From Clitopilus passeckerianus (Eukaryota > Basidiomycota > Agaricomycetes > Agaricales > Entolomataceae), in contig CALYLX010000128.1 of NCBI GenBank assembly GCA_944990035.1, positions 620,001 through 684,000 of the forward strand: a stretch of DNA of 64,000 nt. The letters are read 5' to 3'. Below are positions 1 to 10,522 of this stretch, in pieces. Under the pieces are notes generated by a model. The model saw only the letters and a list, made by a program, of their open reading frames with translations, ran no database searches and had not been told where the DNA came from. How positions within the stretch are numbered: the first letter of the stretch is position 1; each line of letters opens with the position of its first letter. The translations under genes and the position numbers were made by a program.

Positions 1-134
1 AGGGCGACATGGTGGGCGTCAAGAGTAAAGAGGGTAGAATGAAGGAGAACCAGAGGATCCGATCCTCGAACCTGCCGCATGTCAGCTTGATGGATCAAGG
101 TAATGAACGATACTGGGTGCCGTCCGAGATCTGA
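1..134 (+). CDS. 3' end of an unidentified gene (partial)
   Basis: From base 3 to the TGA at 132-134 one frame stays open for 43 codons. It encodes a basic then mixed segment ending in YWVPSEI. The upstream part lies outside the window. I do not recognise the family. The composition (charged residues, no low complexity) and its tail-to-tail position against RRP8 fit a real C-terminus. A chance open frame of this length is also possible, so this is tentative. Confidence 0.35.
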   Translation, partial: GDMVGVKSKEGRMKENQRIRSSNLPHVSLMDQGNERYWVPSEI

Positions 135-621
135 TTGGTATCTCGTATCTTATCGCCAAGAATGGCGGCATGATAACTTTAGCTACCTCCTTTAGCGTTC
201 ATGTTGCTGAAGTACTTCTCCATGCATATGGCTCAGCACTTGCCACTCATGTTACAGAACAGTGACGGAAACGAACATTTAACCAAAGATGTTGAGCACG
301 ACGCAGCCAGTGCCATGCGTTCGTCATTCCCTTCGGGTCCTCGTATCGTTATCAGGGTAGTCGACAAGCCCGTGAAATGACTCTGACACCTAGCCTGCTG
401 TACAAAGATAGCATGGATGTGACTATTGCGCTACACAATGTGCTCCGGAAATGAAGATCTTCCTTGCTTCTTTGTTCTCCATCTCTTCGCCATTCGACGA
501 CTTGGGCTCGATAATTCCAGGTTGGGAAGCGAACAGTAGTGCAGTTGTTCAATGAATCACGCCCATATTCCATGAAGGTACTGTGTATCTTAGAATCAAG
601 ACGACGAATCAATAGGTCGGT
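135..621. other. Intergenic stretch, convergent 3' ends
   Basis: About 490 bases lie between the putative gene end at 134 and the RRP8 stop at 622-624. Short open frames here have no recognisable product. It is presumably the 3' UTRs of two convergent genes. I see no repeat or RNA gene. Confidence 0.4.
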
Positions 622-2017
622 CTACCTCCGTTTGTATTCGCATGGTTTTAATACACTGGCTTTTGACATAATTTTATCCCATTCGGCCGAGGACTTTGGC
701 TTCTCGGGCACTTTCTTGAAGTCGAAGAGAGTGAAGTGTGTATTACTGTCATCCTGTGATCGTGCGTTCAATGGAAACTGCTGACTCGGAAGAATAAGGG
801 CACCATACCTTCGAGCTCAGCTTGAAACCGATAGATTTAACGACTGCCTCAAATCCGCTCTGGCTAGTAAGGCGACTGGCAACTTCTGCGATTTTCAGCT
901 CCCCACTGGTCATAAATGGTGAGTATTGAAGCTGGCAGGCGCAAAACTCTGAGCTCACTTGGGCTTCAATATTCTCCATGCTTCGCGTAGACAGCCCGGC
1001 CAATTGGTGCCCATGAGGCTGAGTGCACAAACGACAACATCGACAATAAGCCCTTCACCATTGGTTTTCGAGTCCTCCAACCCTGCCGATCCTGGCAAAG
1101 GGATAGCACTGCATATATCGGCTTCGACCACATAGGCACCATCGGAGACAAGGTCATATGACAATACTGTCATTCCTTTTGGCACCAGGGAGCGAGCAAG
1201 AGTCGCATCTCCGCACCCTAGATCGACGATGACGGTTTTCTTGGGGTATGAAGAAAGGGTAGAGATATAGTGGTCCACTGGGTTGGTTGGCCAAGAATCG
1301 ACTTGATGCCTGAAACCGGTGTGGTACTGGTATTGAAATTTGTCAGTTGCATTCTCCGTTCTACAATTAGAACATAATTACGTCGTGGAAGACCTGCGGG
1401 TCATCTCTCATCATTTGGTGAGCTTGAGAACTGTCGGTTTTGTACAGGTTCTCGTTGATTATCCTAAACCAATTCATTCAGTAGCCGAGCTAATCGTAAG
1501 GGGATGCATTACCTGAACCGTGCCCCGTCCAGACTCTGCTTCATTTTACCTTGCAGCGTCGTCAAGGTTGGTTTCTGTAAGCTTGGGGATGGCATGGACT
1601 TTAAGGTTTCCGGCTGGGATTCAGGAAGTTCAGCCTGGGGGAGTAGATGTTCGGTCTTAGCCTTTTTCTTTGGCCGAGTCTTGTCTTTAGTTGAGCCCTT
1701 GAGCGGCATTGGATGAGAAATTTGCAGTTTTCTGGCACCATGTTCATCGACATCCTCCTCATGTTTCCTCTTCGGTGATTGTTTCAGCTTCTTTGATTTC
1801 TGTGATGTGCCCTGTTCAATGTTCAGATTGGCAGGCCCTGGTCAATAACCTTGGTACGCACCGATAACCGTTTTACAAGTTTGTCCAAATTGAGTTCGGA
1901 AGTTTGAGAGGGTGCATCAATTTGCGGACGTTTACGCTTTTTCGAGGGTGTTTGCGAAGCTTTGCTGCCTACAGGTTCGGCTTGGACACCCCACCCAGGT
2001 ACTTCAAAGAGCGGCAT
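622..2017 (-). CDS. RRP8: Ribosomal RNA-processing protein 8 (m1A rRNA methyltransferase)
   Basis: Nucleolar SAM-dependent methyltransferase of the Rrp8 family, which in yeast makes an m1A base in 25S rRNA and is needed for early cleavages. About 390 residues in six exons. The start MPLFEVPGW is typical of the family and is followed by a long basic, Lys-rich N-terminal region. The catalytic half shows RFRIINENLY, then YHTGFRHQVDSW, the SAM-binding motif VDLGCGDATLA, ALSLMGTNW and REAWRILKP. The last exons give GELKIAEVASR and the C-terminal block FTLFDFKK. The first intron runs from GTGCGT near 1866 to the AG near 1816; reading through it gives a stop, which supports splicing. Length and motif order match the family fully. 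Confidence 0.93.
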
Positions 2018-2393
2018 ATCGTCGTAGGGATTGACGAGCAGGGTATTGCCAAAAAAAGGCTTGCTTGATGCTAATTACTCGGTCACACTGGCAGACAGCT
2101 CGACGCGTCGCAATCTGGAACCACTTCCATGCCCAATGACTATCGTTATAACCCTGACTGTGCCAGGCAGGGAGACAATTCACAGGAACACACGTGGAAA
2201 CGGCCAAGCAGTCGCACAAAATGGCTTGCAAAACTGCGTGATTCAGGGTCCTAATTCCGCCCCAGTGTCACCCTCTCCGAGCCACGACAACAGTCGCTTT
2301 CGTCGGCCGTGTGTTCAGTATTTTCTCGCCTGCTTACATCTTTCTGAGGCTTCCAGTCCGTTTAACGCGTTTAACCTGCCCTTGGTCCGAGAA

Positions 2394-4354
2394 TGCCAGC
2401 AAGCTCTTCCGCCTCTGACTGCTCATCCCGTACGATGTCAACTAGTGAAAGCTCTGACCCAGATGAAGACCAGAGAGTTGAATCCGTTACGAATGAGGTT
2501 AGTCGAGTTCTCATCAAGCTGCACTATGCGCCGTACTGAGGATGTCAAAGGATGAGATGATGCTGCTGGACGACGAGGAGGTGGAAAGGGAAGTGCTCCT
2601 GGAGGATCATGACGTCCAGACGGCGCCTTTATTTACTCGGGATGCCTTTGAAGCTGCCGGATACAATGCTCAAAATATGCAATATGGTGTCATAGGCCGT
2701 ACGCTGGCGACATGGTGAGCTTGAAACCACCCAAAATCCAGTGAATCGAAGCTAACTGACCACTTGAACGTAGCTCCAAGTCCTCCGTCGAGGTCCCTTC
2801 TGACCCCCGAATCTACCTGAACACTGTAAGGAGACCGATTGGGAGACAGATTTTGGAGGCTGTTGCTGAACATCTCAAAACATCTTTCCTAGAATGCACC
2901 ACTTTCTGCACTGGTGTGTGGGGTCCAAGGCATGTCTCCAATGCATTTAATCCTGTGCGACATCACTCACCGGTGTACCGCCCTCAAAAGGTTCAGGAAA
3001 ATCTCATACAGTCTCAGTCATGTTGGAAAATATGCTAGTCCCTCAATGTCCGGAGATCGGCACTCTGAAGAAGCCTCTGGCTGGGCTAGTCCTACACTAT
3101 GGGGAAGGCGGGCGGCCTTGTGAGGCTGCGTGGCTCGGAGTGCCTAGCCGGTTTCCAGTGGCTGCCCCCGATGTCCGTGTATACGTGTCCGGGTCGTCTC
3201 TGAATACTATGCGCAAGGTTTATGCGCCTTTGGGTGACTATGTCTACGTGGAACCACTCGTTTTCGAAGAGTCCGAACTTGACGTTCAAGCTTTCCTCTC
3301 AATGATGGCAGTTGGTTCCTCGCAAGGCGCTCCATTATATATGCATTCCGTTCTGGTATGCCTCTTACTTGTTATCATTATTTTCAATTGCTAAGACGTA
3401 GAAAAATAGGCCATCCTCCGGGAATTGGGCGAAAGTTTTAGCTTACAGGCCTTCAAAAGCAGACTGGCAGTCAAGAAGCTTGAATTTAATCATGATCAGC
3501 TACGTGGCCTTGAACAACGACTTGGTCTTATGGAGTCCTTTATCCGAGAGGAGAAGCCCTTCCAATCCAAACCCGAAGCCCGATTTCGCCGAGGACAATT
3601 GACTATCGTCGACTTGTCGGACCCCTTTATAGATCCCGCCTCAGCGTGCGCCCTATTTGAGATCCTTACGAGGTTGTTTGTACGAGCTGAAGTGGGCAAA
3701 GGTAAAGTACTTGTGGTTGATGAAGCTCACAAGGTGAGATCCTATTTTGGCCGTTGTGAGGGCTGATCCAAGTTTGCCACATCAGTATTTGTCCACTAGC
3801 CGTGCTTCGACTGGGCTGACGAACTCACTCCTCTCAATGGCGCGGCAGCAGCGTCATCTCGCTATGAGGGTGATTATTAGTACACAAGGTCTGTACTCAA
3901 AGCAGCATTATGTCTCTCACTCATTTTGATTGAACTTCAATGCCTAGAACCAACAGTAGTACCTGAGTCTATTATAGACTTGTGCTCTGTGATTTTCATG
4001 CATCGCTTCTCTTCTCCCTCGTGGTGGGAGCACTTAATTAAGCATGTCTCGGCGGATCTCTCTTCATCGGACGCCTTTGATAGGGTTGTCAAACTTCAGG
4101 TTCGTGACGATTTGGCTTGTGTAGGTGAATTTGCCGCGGCCCGCTCACAATCAGTACATTATTAGACTGGCCAGGCGATCGTACTCGCCCCGACTGCTCT
4201 CATTCTTACGCAAGCTTTGAACACACTGGACCCAGATACAGCAGCTGGCGCGAGTGACCTCTCCCAGCTAGGTCGTGGGTATATGGTGGTGAAGACCCGG
4301 AAAAGGGTTACTGAGGATGGGGGAGCCTCAATACTAGTTCTCAGGCACAAGTAA
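2394..4354 (+). CDS. P-loop ATPase, HerA/FtsK/VirB4-like (copy 1, apparently intact)
   Basis: Multi-exon gene of roughly 500 residues. Visible motifs in order: NTNAPLSALVCG leading into Walker A GVQGSGKSHTVS; GEGG; RRGQLTIVDLSDPFID; Walker B with a DEAH-like box, GKVLVVDEAHK; and RVIISTQ followed by EPTVVPESIIDLCSVIF, which resembles the sensor region of HerA-type translocases. The C-terminus reads GYMVVKTRKRVTEDGG. An acidic, Ser-rich N-terminal tail precedes the ATPase core. The start ATG at 2394 opens a frame that joins by introns into the core. Intron 2930-2990 begins with GC rather than GT (AAG/GCATGT), and only this splice restores QGSGKS. The HerA-like assignment is by motif pattern only. 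I know no function for such proteins in fungi. A decayed second copy follows 460 bases downstream. Confidence 0.8.
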
Positions 4355-4812
4355 CTTCTGCGTTATAGAACACTGATAAGCATATTGTTTTTAGTATTCT
4401 CGTACATTATCACATAATGCTGATGTTCACTTTACGTCGACGCAATAGAACCATTGGCCGATGCCTTACCAGAACCCAAAGCTCGGCGCTTCACCGAGCG
4501 CTAGAGGGTTAAAATTGTCGTGGACCCGTGGTCTAACTAGTGGTTTGATGCAAGGTCAATGGCCCTACCGGCGCCTTGGGCTGCTTCGAATGAACAAGGA
4601 TCGAAGCCCGTGCTAGGATCGGTTTGAGAAGGGAGAATGAGCTATACCTGCTTGGGTACTTGTTATGCTGAAACTGGACCTTGGTATGCTGGGTCCTGGC
4701 TCGGAAATTTTGCAGTTGCTAGAACTCGCTGCCATATAAACCTCCAGCCAGGTGCTAACAGACCTCACCTGCGTAACTCAAATCGCTATCCCAGCTTCTA
4801 TTTCACAGCGAA
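4355..4812. other. Spacer between ATPase copies, with a weak tRNA-like segment
   Basis: This spacer has no gene. Between about 4530 and 4615 a segment carries an A-box-like TGGTCTAACTAGTGG and a B-box-like GGATCGAAGCC some 65 bases apart. I could not fold it into a proper cloverleaf (the T-stem pairs only two bases), so I do not call a tRNA. It could be a relic of a tRNA or tRNA-derived repeat, or chance. Confidence 0.25.
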
Positions 4813-6274
4813 ATGCCAGTCCCAACATCCAACTTGAAGTTACTACCTCACTCATCTCAGGTTACCGACTCTGATGCTAGTGTAAGTTCGCTCTTACCTC
4901 TAGTACATTGGCTGATCAAATGCTAATCAGGAATTCTTGCTTCTGAGCCCCAAGTTCCGGAGGACTTCCTCGAGAGCCATGACTTATCGACGGCCCCGCT
5001 TGTTACTAGAGGAGCTATATCCTGTTCAGGATATGACGGTCATATAGCGCAATACGGCTTGATCGGAAGCCTTCGTGCTATTTGGTACGCCAGATATTAT
5101 TCCTTGCGTACCGAAATCTAACAGTTGTCGTAAGCGACAAATCACTGGTGCGAGCTCCGGAAGACCCATGGCTGTATCTCAACACCAATGCACCGTTTTC
5201 GGCACTAGTTTGCGGCGTACAGGGTGAGCCTTCTTGTCTCTGATATATTTCTCCACCCTGACCTTGAAATGAACGGTCAAGGTTCCGGAAAGTCACATAC
5301 GGTCTCGACAATGCTCGAAAATTGCTTGATCCCCGGATATCCTACTATCGGCACACTGCAGAAACCTCTTGCCGGACTGGTTCTGCACTTTGGTGAAGGT
5401 GGACTGCCATGCGAGGCGGCGTGGGTTGGCGTACCCAAGAGGGACCTTGATGATGCTGACATGGACACCCCAACAGTTCGAATCTTCGTTTCAAGCTCGT
5501 CCCTTAACACGATGAAGGAGGTCTATGCGCCTCTCGGAAGCCACGTTACCGCCGAGCCTCTTCTATTCGGTGAAGAAGAGCTCGATGCCGAAGCCTTCCT
5601 TTCAATGATGGCCGTTGGGTCTTCCAACGGTGCGCCACTGTATATGCAAGCCGTTCTGGTAAAATCTCCGTTGGATTTCATGATTATTGATCTAAGCCCC
5701 ATTTTCCAGGCCATCCTTCGCGAGCTCGGCGAAAAATACACGTACCAGGCATTTTCACAAGAGCTGGAGATTCGCAAATGCAAATTCAATGCCGCTCAAC
5801 TTTCCGGGCTTGAACAGCGATTATCATTTTCAGCTCGTTTACAAAAAAGCGGGCGACTCGTTCTAAATCACTCAGACATCACGACTCCACGAGCAGGTTC
5901 GCTGAAGGTCAACTGACAATAACTGACCCCTCTGACCCCTTCATCGACGCCGCTTCAGCTTGCGTCCTATTGTGAAATTGTTACACGGCTCTTTGTCCGC
6001 TCCAAACCATGGACAGGAAGATACTCCTAGTGAATGAAGCACATAAAGTAAAGCATTCTTCTTGCAGTGTTGAAAAGTCCGTACTTTGACTGATCCTTTC
6101 GATCACTTGCAACAGACTGGTGAAGCCCTTGTTCTTGCCCCGGCCACACCCGAAGCCATAAACATAAAAGTGGTGCAAATCCACTTTAACAACTTGGGGC
6201 GCCGGTACATGATTGTGCAGACGAGGAAGCGCGTAACTCAAGACGGTGGTGCTTCTGCCCTTGTCCTGGCTTGA
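4813..6274 (+). pseudogene. Decayed tandem copy of the HerA-like ATPase
   Basis: A clear paralogue of the gene at 2394-4354, read in the same order. The first half is well kept: CVLL-type splice borders, LYLNTNAPFSALVCG, Walker A GSGKSHTVSTMLEN, GEGGLPCEAAW and FLSMMAVGSSNGAPLYM. The second half is broken. After GLEQRL the frame is lost and ends near 5913. The homologous QLTITDPSDPFID is in another frame and meets a TGA near 5971. The Walker B region reads LVNEAHK, with Asn for the catalytic Asp. The exon holding the sensor region of copy 1 is missing: the homology jumps to TGEALVLAP and YMIVQTRKRVTQDGG. The well-kept N-terminal half suggests recent decay, or a shortened transcript encoding only the Walker A half. 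Confidence 0.8.
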
Positions 6275-6297
6275 CTACGTTTGAGGTTAGAGGGGTT

Positions 6298-6762
6298 TTA
6301 GTATACAAGCTTTGAATTCTTCTTGAGAGTATCAATATCCCATTTTTCATCCTTCTGCTTCTTCACCTCAAAAACCTCCAAAACATCGCCTTTTCCAAGG
6401 GTAACCTCTCGATAAAGGTGAGGAAAAACATATTCTGCTCCGATCTCTCCCAACTCTGATCGCAATTCAGCACGGTGGAACCTTGTATATTTGCTACTGT
6501 GTCTGTACTCACGGCCATGAGGATCTTCCCATTTGATTTGCTCCTTGAGTGTTGAGTAATCGAGCTTCAACACATGTACTTGGTCTTCATTTCCGAAGAA
6601 GCGTTGGATTGTACCTGGAACCTGAGCTGCGGTTGAAAGATGGACAAATCCATCCCTTTGATCAAGTTCGCTGAGTGGTAATTTGGCTGGCAATGGCGAC
6701 GGAAGTAAGTCAGGCCGAGACCCAGGGATCAGCTTGTATAAGTATTTGGGCTCTTTGTTCAT
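6298..6762 (-). CDS. DUF952 family protein
   Basis: Intronless frame of 154 residues. The core matches the DUF952 pattern: YLYKLIPGS near the start, DQRDGFVHLSTAAQVPGT around residues 35-55 and a C-terminal FPHLYREV around residue 110. DUF952 proteins are small and widespread in bacteria and fungi, and their biochemical role is not established; structural similarity to ADP-ribosyl-binding folds has been suggested. The length is somewhat above the bacterial norm (about 110) because of a Lys-rich tail. The lack of introns is unusual among its neighbours and is compatible with bacterial ancestry, though short genes often lack introns. Head-to-head with the Zn2Cys6 gene. Confidence 0.85.
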   Translation of the reverse strand: MNKEPKYLYKLIPGSRPDLLPSPLPAKLPLSELDQRDGFVHLSTAAQVPGTIQRFFGNEDQVHVLKLDYSTLKEQIKWEDPHGREYRHSSKYTRFHRAELRSELGEIGAEYVFPHLYREVTLGKGDVLEVFEVKKQKDEKWDIDTLKKNSKLVY

Positions 6763-7586
6763 CTTTTGGAATGCTGTTGACGCTATTGTAGTCGTTAGGG
6801 GATGCTACGGAAGTGGAAGTCCTGATAAACGCTGGCGGCGCTTGGGGCTCTGACTCAAGTGATTGCTTCGGATTTCGGCGGCGATCAATCGTGTCACGAG
6901 ATCGCAGATCCTTGTAGATCCAGTAGATCCAGTAATAATTGGCTTTGCCATGTGGTCTACTAGTAGCAAGGGTCATACGTCTGGACCGAGCAGTGGTTCT
7001 ATCCTACTCGGGGTGTTGATATGAGGGGCAAACACACCTATTGCATCTCCACCACCACGGGTTGTTGGGACTTTGTCATATCGACGATTCACTCCGACGG
7101 CCAGTTGATCGGAATGCCAGCGTATTGGCAACTCCTCGGTGGCGACGACAACAAGATTGCGCGCCGACAAATCTCATAATGAGGCGCAATAAAGCCCCAG
7201 AATCTTACTCGATGGAACAAGCGAAATTGCTATCCTCAGGGCATATCGCCATTCAATTCTCAAACTCAGGCGTCTTCGACCTGGTTACCGCCACGACGTC
7301 GGTTGGAAGTGCGATCGACCATTATCTCGGGCCGCACACAAATCTGGATCCGTTGGCCTCCGCAGAAATACGTCCGATCTCCATGGAATAAATTGTTCCC
7401 AGCATTCGACATTGTACCCTGCCTTGTAGGAAGAAACCGAATCCTCGCTTGGACTCAGTTTTGAGTCGTTTGTGGCGATCGCCGCTAAAGGAAAATATCC
7501 GACCTCGTGTGCGTGAGGTATAAAGGTATAAATCTTAGACTGAGGGGCGAGTACTTCAGAACAGAACCACTCTGTATCCTTACAAC
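6763..7586. other. Divergent intergenic region
   Basis: 824 bases between the DUF952 start and the Zn2Cys6 start. Open frames on both strands here have no recognisable domains. A short direct repeat, GTAGATCCAGTAGATCCAGTA, sits near 6915-6935. TATA-like boxes lie at its right edge and are listed separately. Otherwise I see nothing. Confidence 0.4.
7519..7532 (+). promoter_or_regulatory. Double TATAAA box
   Basis: Two TATAAA hexamers, at 7519-7524 and 7527-7532, lie 55-68 bases before the ATG at 7587 of the Zn2Cys6 gene. That is a plausible core promoter distance in a fungus. Confidence 0.45.
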
Positions 7587-8107
7587 ATGTCCAGGCAATC
7601 GAACACCTCTGAGTCCGCCCGCACATCGCCCACCCTGAGGACGAGGACCTCTATTGCATGCCTCAGCTGTCGCAACAGCCATGTCAGGGTACGAAAGGAC
7701 AGGCTTCGCCGCATTCGTTCTGACCCATTTTGCAGTGCGAACGTCTCGAACCTGGCAATCCTTGTAAGAGATGCCTTAAACGAGGAGAGGGCGATCAATG
7801 TCGCTACTTGAGTATTGCAGAAGAAGCCCAGGTGAAGGCAAGGTTGCCTGCTGTGCCGTCGGCGCAACCCTGGTCAGATTCTCCGACCGCGATACCCGCC
7901 GTCCCCTACCCCATGGAAGGAGAGCTGTACAACACTCATGTTCAGGCCGCTCCAGCCCAGGTTCCATTCACGCCGGCTCACAATGCAAATTACCCCCCTG
8001 GACCTGTTTGGCACTGCAACCCAAACTTTCCTCATCGCAGGACTCAGTGTCAATGCTTCAGAGCTTCGAACTGCATGTGCCATTACATTCACTACTCTCA
8101 GGATTGA
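7587..8107 (+). CDS. Small Zn(II)2Cys6 DNA-binding protein
   Basis: Two exons, joined by removing 7689-7735, give about 157 residues. The splice rebuilds a fungal binuclear cluster: C-x2-C-RNSHVR-C, then C-x2-C and a sixth Cys after GEGDQ (six Cys in the order CLSC, C, CKRC, C). A Ser/Thr-rich N-terminal tail of about 25 residues precedes it. The C-terminal 90 residues are Pro-rich and contain a second Cys/His-rich stretch (CQCFRASNCMCHY) of unknown meaning. The long middle homology region usual in Zn cluster activators is absent, so this is either a short DNA-binding protein or a truncated regulator. The target is unknown. Confidence 0.7.
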
Positions 8108-10522
8108 AATGCTGTTCATTCCAGACGTCGAAGTTATTTATGCTCTCAAAGCCGCCTAGGAAACTGGATGCCATCTCGTATCGTTTCTTTCGCTAATTAA
8201 TCGGATATGGCGTCTCTGGATGTACTGTAATGTCTCTGTAGGAGGGTCCCCCCTTGCTATAATTTCCGTAGATTCGGATAATATGTTCATATAATAACCA
8301 AGATAATCACCATGTCTCTACCATAATTCTAGTAAATTGTTAATGTTAATCCGATCCGTTCCCATACAAATATTTCAAGCAAAGCCTAGCTCTGAAAACG
8401 AGCCTATCTCCGTCACATTGACATGGGGAAGTTCAATGCAATATTCAATAATCGAAGCCTGACACTGAACCCCTGTCACGACTACGTAAATACACGGCGA
8501 AAGATTGTTCTCGGATCGTATTGGAGAAAGGGGTTCCTCCAAAAACATGAAACCCTTCTTTTTACCCTTGAACAAGCACGGAGCCACACCCGTTGCGTAC
8601 TATAGAACATAGACGGTTTGACGACGTAGCTTGATCCCGCCGGTGGACGAAGGCAGGCCTATAACATTGCCGCTGTGAAACTTGAAGGCGACTGCAGCGA
8701 GATTAGTTCTTCCCAACGGACGGCATGAACCTTCGAACAGGGGAAAGAAAACAAGGGTATTCCGCCAAAGAAGACACGAGGCCATGATTTACCACGGGTT
8801 CAACGGCTTCACAATGGATCTCAAGGAGACCCTGCCTCACCTCTAAACATCTATGCTCCCCCATTGCCCCACAGGGTCGCATGGACAGTGCCTTTCCGAA
8901 AAAGAACTTTCCAAGCAAGTTCCAATGGTTAGTTGATCGGCCTCAGATCGAAGGAACATCTCTTGGCGTACGGAACAATCATGAGGGTTGGATCTGGAAG
9001 AGGCGTCGGAGGCTAGAGGGCAAAATATCTACGTAACGATACTTCAAACGACCCGTTATGAACTTCAACACAATTTTACCTGCCGCCAGCATCCTTGCAA
9101 ACAGCGCTGTGGATATGATATACTCAAGAATTACGTGCATTCGTTGGAGCCTTAACACCCGTAACCGGGATTGCGACATTTGGCCCTTATTTGTCTTTGG
9201 GAAAAGAGCGCTGGCTTCAGTCGAACAAAATCTGCATCTGTATCCTTCTGACCGCATCGTAGAGACGGACGCGTTGACACGTTTTTGACACATTTGTCGT
9301 TTGATGAAAATCAAAGCGAAGAGAATAATGCAACCGGAGAGCAAGCTACGACCACACAGGAAGCCTGAAGGAGAAAGAGATCCGAGAAACGGAACACCCT
9401 GTCCACACAAAATACGGCCCCTCTGATTCAATGTTTTCGGGTTCGCGCCAGCAAACATGTGCTGTTGTAGCCCTCTGTTCAAGCTCATAAATTGAATGGG
9501 CATATCCAAATGGAAGCGAGTGGGGCTCAAATATCTTGTCATTGCGTAGAAGATGTACGGGTTTACCGGACACAGTGCATTGTATCGAAAGGGTTTGGAA
9601 GATGTCCATGTCAGCACTGTCTCGTCGGCATCTATCTCGTCGGCATTCAAGCAGATCGAGTGACGGCAATCGACCGTTTCATACGAATCCGGTCGTGCCT
9701 GGCACAATTCATGTGTGGGGAACACGTACAGGTGTCATAAGGTGATAGGTCTGTTTAAGATCCAAAACGATACTCAGACCGTGACGATAGGAAATCTAGC
9801 GAGTCGATGCCACTTATCCCTGGACTGTTAGGAAGGCTTCTGTTGTCCAGGTAACATATTTCTTATTTATCTTTTAGCTTGTTTTCGAAAGAGCCGTGTC
9901 ACTTTAGGTTCGTCATCACCAAGGGTCTCTCTGTGGCGGTTCGTTGTACATTTCGAGGTCGGTTGGGAGCCTTGAAACAGCTTTCATTCTGGCATGGGAC
10001 AGACCGGCGGATATTGCGGTTTCGAGAGCCGCCGTCCAAAGCTTAACTTCACCCGGAAGAGCATTAACTACACCAAGTAAGACTCGACATCCAGCACGAT
10101 ATCCAACTAGTACCCTTCCCTCGTGTATGATCCTGGTCCAATCACCTTCTCACCCGGTGGACGAGGACCGCCCAAATAAGAGGCGGCTTTACACTTCACC
10201 CCACCGATCAACGAGTGGAGTCCTTGGAAGACGAGCATTGCAACCATCGGGGCATTTTCTTCGCAAGTCCGAAGGGCACTAAGATATGCAAAGCGTACCG
10301 TGGATACAGGCCGGTGATAAGCTCTTCAGGCTCTTCACAGAAGGAAGTCACCGAGCGAGATTAATATCAGATGGGCAACAAGCACTTGACTACTCTATAC
10401 TTCTATCACCGAAGAGGGTCAGATATTCTTGGATATCATCGCTCTCACAGGGGAACTAGGTAGTCTCTGCTGGAGTTCAGTCAAAAATTAGTGACCTCCA
10501 CGTGGGATTACAACAATCAAAC
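8108..10522. other. Gene-poor region
   Basis: About 2.4 kb with no gene I can support. One uninterrupted minus-strand frame (8979-9725) is listed separately. A plus-strand segment near 9940-10170 reads sensibly in pieces (a Pro/Gly-rich VYDPGPITFSPGG after a possible intron), but I found no start or domain. I saw no terminal repeats or transposase motifs. Confidence 0.35.
8979..9725 (-). CDS. Hypothetical single-exon ORF, 248 residues
   Basis: The longest open frame in the gene-poor region. It starts at the ATG ending at 9725 and has one hydrophobic stretch (SGCIILFALIFIKR) near the middle that could be a membrane helix. The N-terminal part is Cys-containing (CRHSICLNADE). I recognise no family. 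Composition is uneven and neighbouring frames also stay open for long runs, so it may be non-coding or a gene relic. Confidence 0.25.
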   Translation of the reverse strand: MFPTHELCQARPDSYETVDCRHSICLNADEIDADETVLTWTSSKPFRYNALCPVNPYIFYAMTRYLSPTRFHLDMPIQFMSLNRGLQQHMFAGANPKTLNQRGRILCGQGVPFLGSLSPSGFLCGRSLLSGCIILFALIFIKRQMCQKRVNASVSTMRSEGYRCRFCSTEASALFPKTNKGQMSQSRLRVLRLQRMHVILEYIISTALFARMLAAGKIVLKFITGRLKYRYVDILPSSLRRLFQIQPS

